Part shown: piece by piece, positions 5,294 through 5,497 of the stretch
Layout: the number at the start of each line of letters is the position of its first letter
Numbering within the stretch: position 1 is the stretch's first letter
Assembly (NCBI GenBank): GCA_003488465.1
Contig: DNLN01000187.1
Span: forward strand, 1 to 5,497
DNA: 5,497 nucleotides
DNA from: Sutterella sp.
GTDB lineage: Bacteria; Pseudomonadota; Gammaproteobacteria; Burkholderiales; Burkholderiaceae_F
Direction of reading: 5' to 3'
The notes under the pieces: model-generated
Seen by the model: the letters and a program-made list of their open reading frames with translations, nothing else
Told to the model about the DNA's origin: nothing
The model's database searches: none
Program-made: the position numbers and the translations under genes

Positions 5294-5497
5294 ATGAAAT
5301 CCATCATCAGCACCAAAAAGGCGCCCGCCGCAATCGGCCCCTACAGCCAGGCGGTGATCACCGGCGGTCTTATCTTCACAAGCGGGCAGATCGGCCTTGA
5401 TCCGCAAACCGGCAGCCTCGTCGAAGGCATTGAGGCCCAGTCCCTGCGCGTCATGGAAAACCTCAAGGAAGTTCTTGCCGCGGCCGGATGCACGTTC
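5294..5497 (+). CDS. ridA: RidA family enamine/imine deaminase, N-terminal 68 residues (3' end outside window)
   Basis: RidA (formerly YjgF/YER057c/UK114) is a small cytosolic trimer that hydrolyses reactive enamines and imines such as 2-aminoacrylate, released by PLP enzymes like serine/threonine dehydratases, to keto acids and ammonia. The visible residues carry the family pattern: [11 protein letters not shown] (11-21, with Y17), [16 protein letters not shown] (25-40, with S30 and G31), then an amphipathic helix ending LAAAGCTF. Numbering matches E. coli RidA without gaps in this part. The catalytic arginine (R105 in E. coli) and E120 would lie beyond the window, so a true RidA cannot be separated from Rid1-7 paralogues lacking that arginine. 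The usual length is about 125-130 residues, so roughly half is seen. The start is fixed by GGAGG (5281-5285) 8 bases before the ATG. It is divergent from frdA. Confidence 0.93.
   Translation, partial: MKSIISTKKAPAAIGPYSQAVITGGLIFTSGQIGLDPQTGSLVEGIEAQSLRVMENLKEVLAAAGCTF

Noticed and set aside
5158..5400. An 80-codon plus-strand frame beginning before ridA
   Set aside because: It overlaps the ridA N-terminus in another frame, has no ribosome site, and its translation looks random.

Overview
The window is a GC-rich bacterial chromosomal segment with compact genes, strong Shine-Dalgarno sites and no mobile elements. My best guess for the source is an anaerobic or microaerophilic proteobacterium, possibly a Sutterella/Parasutterella-like betaproteobacterium. 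That guess rests on a Wolinella-type fumarate reductase, a C69-family dipeptidase and a small unknown protein of a type I associate with that group. It is inferred from protein resemblance only.

Layout from left to right. (1) Positions 1-1052 (+) hold the C-terminal part of a C69-family dipeptidase whose start lies outside the window, followed by a strong intrinsic terminator (1080-1109). (2) Positions 1119-1436 (-) hold a convergent 105-residue protein of unknown function. (3) Positions 1558-4361 (-) hold a tight two-gene unit, frdA then frdB. They encode the flavoprotein and iron-sulfur subunits of a Wolinella-type menaquinol:fumarate reductase, with every catalytic and cluster-ligand residue I could check present. 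The membrane anchor FrdC, normally encoded directly upstream of frdA in Wolinella and Campylobacter, is absent. (4) Positions 4362-5293 are a 932-base divergent stretch with no convincing protein gene of normal size. It holds several palindromes, a perfect 12-bp inverted repeat, a run of small hairpins, a terminator-like structure on the minus strand just after a possible 33-codon ORF, and a sequence matching the NarL/NarP 7-2-7 consensus exactly. (5) Positions 5294-5497 (+) hold the start of ridA, which runs off the right edge.

Functionally, the segment fits amino-acid-based anaerobic life. A dipeptidase can release amino acids, RidA clears reactive enamine intermediates made by PLP enzymes of amino-acid catabolism, and fumarate reductase uses fumarate (which can come from aspartate) as terminal electron acceptor. 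This link is an inference; the genes are not in one operon. The parts most worth a second look are the frdA-ridA intergenic region and the missing anchor subunit.
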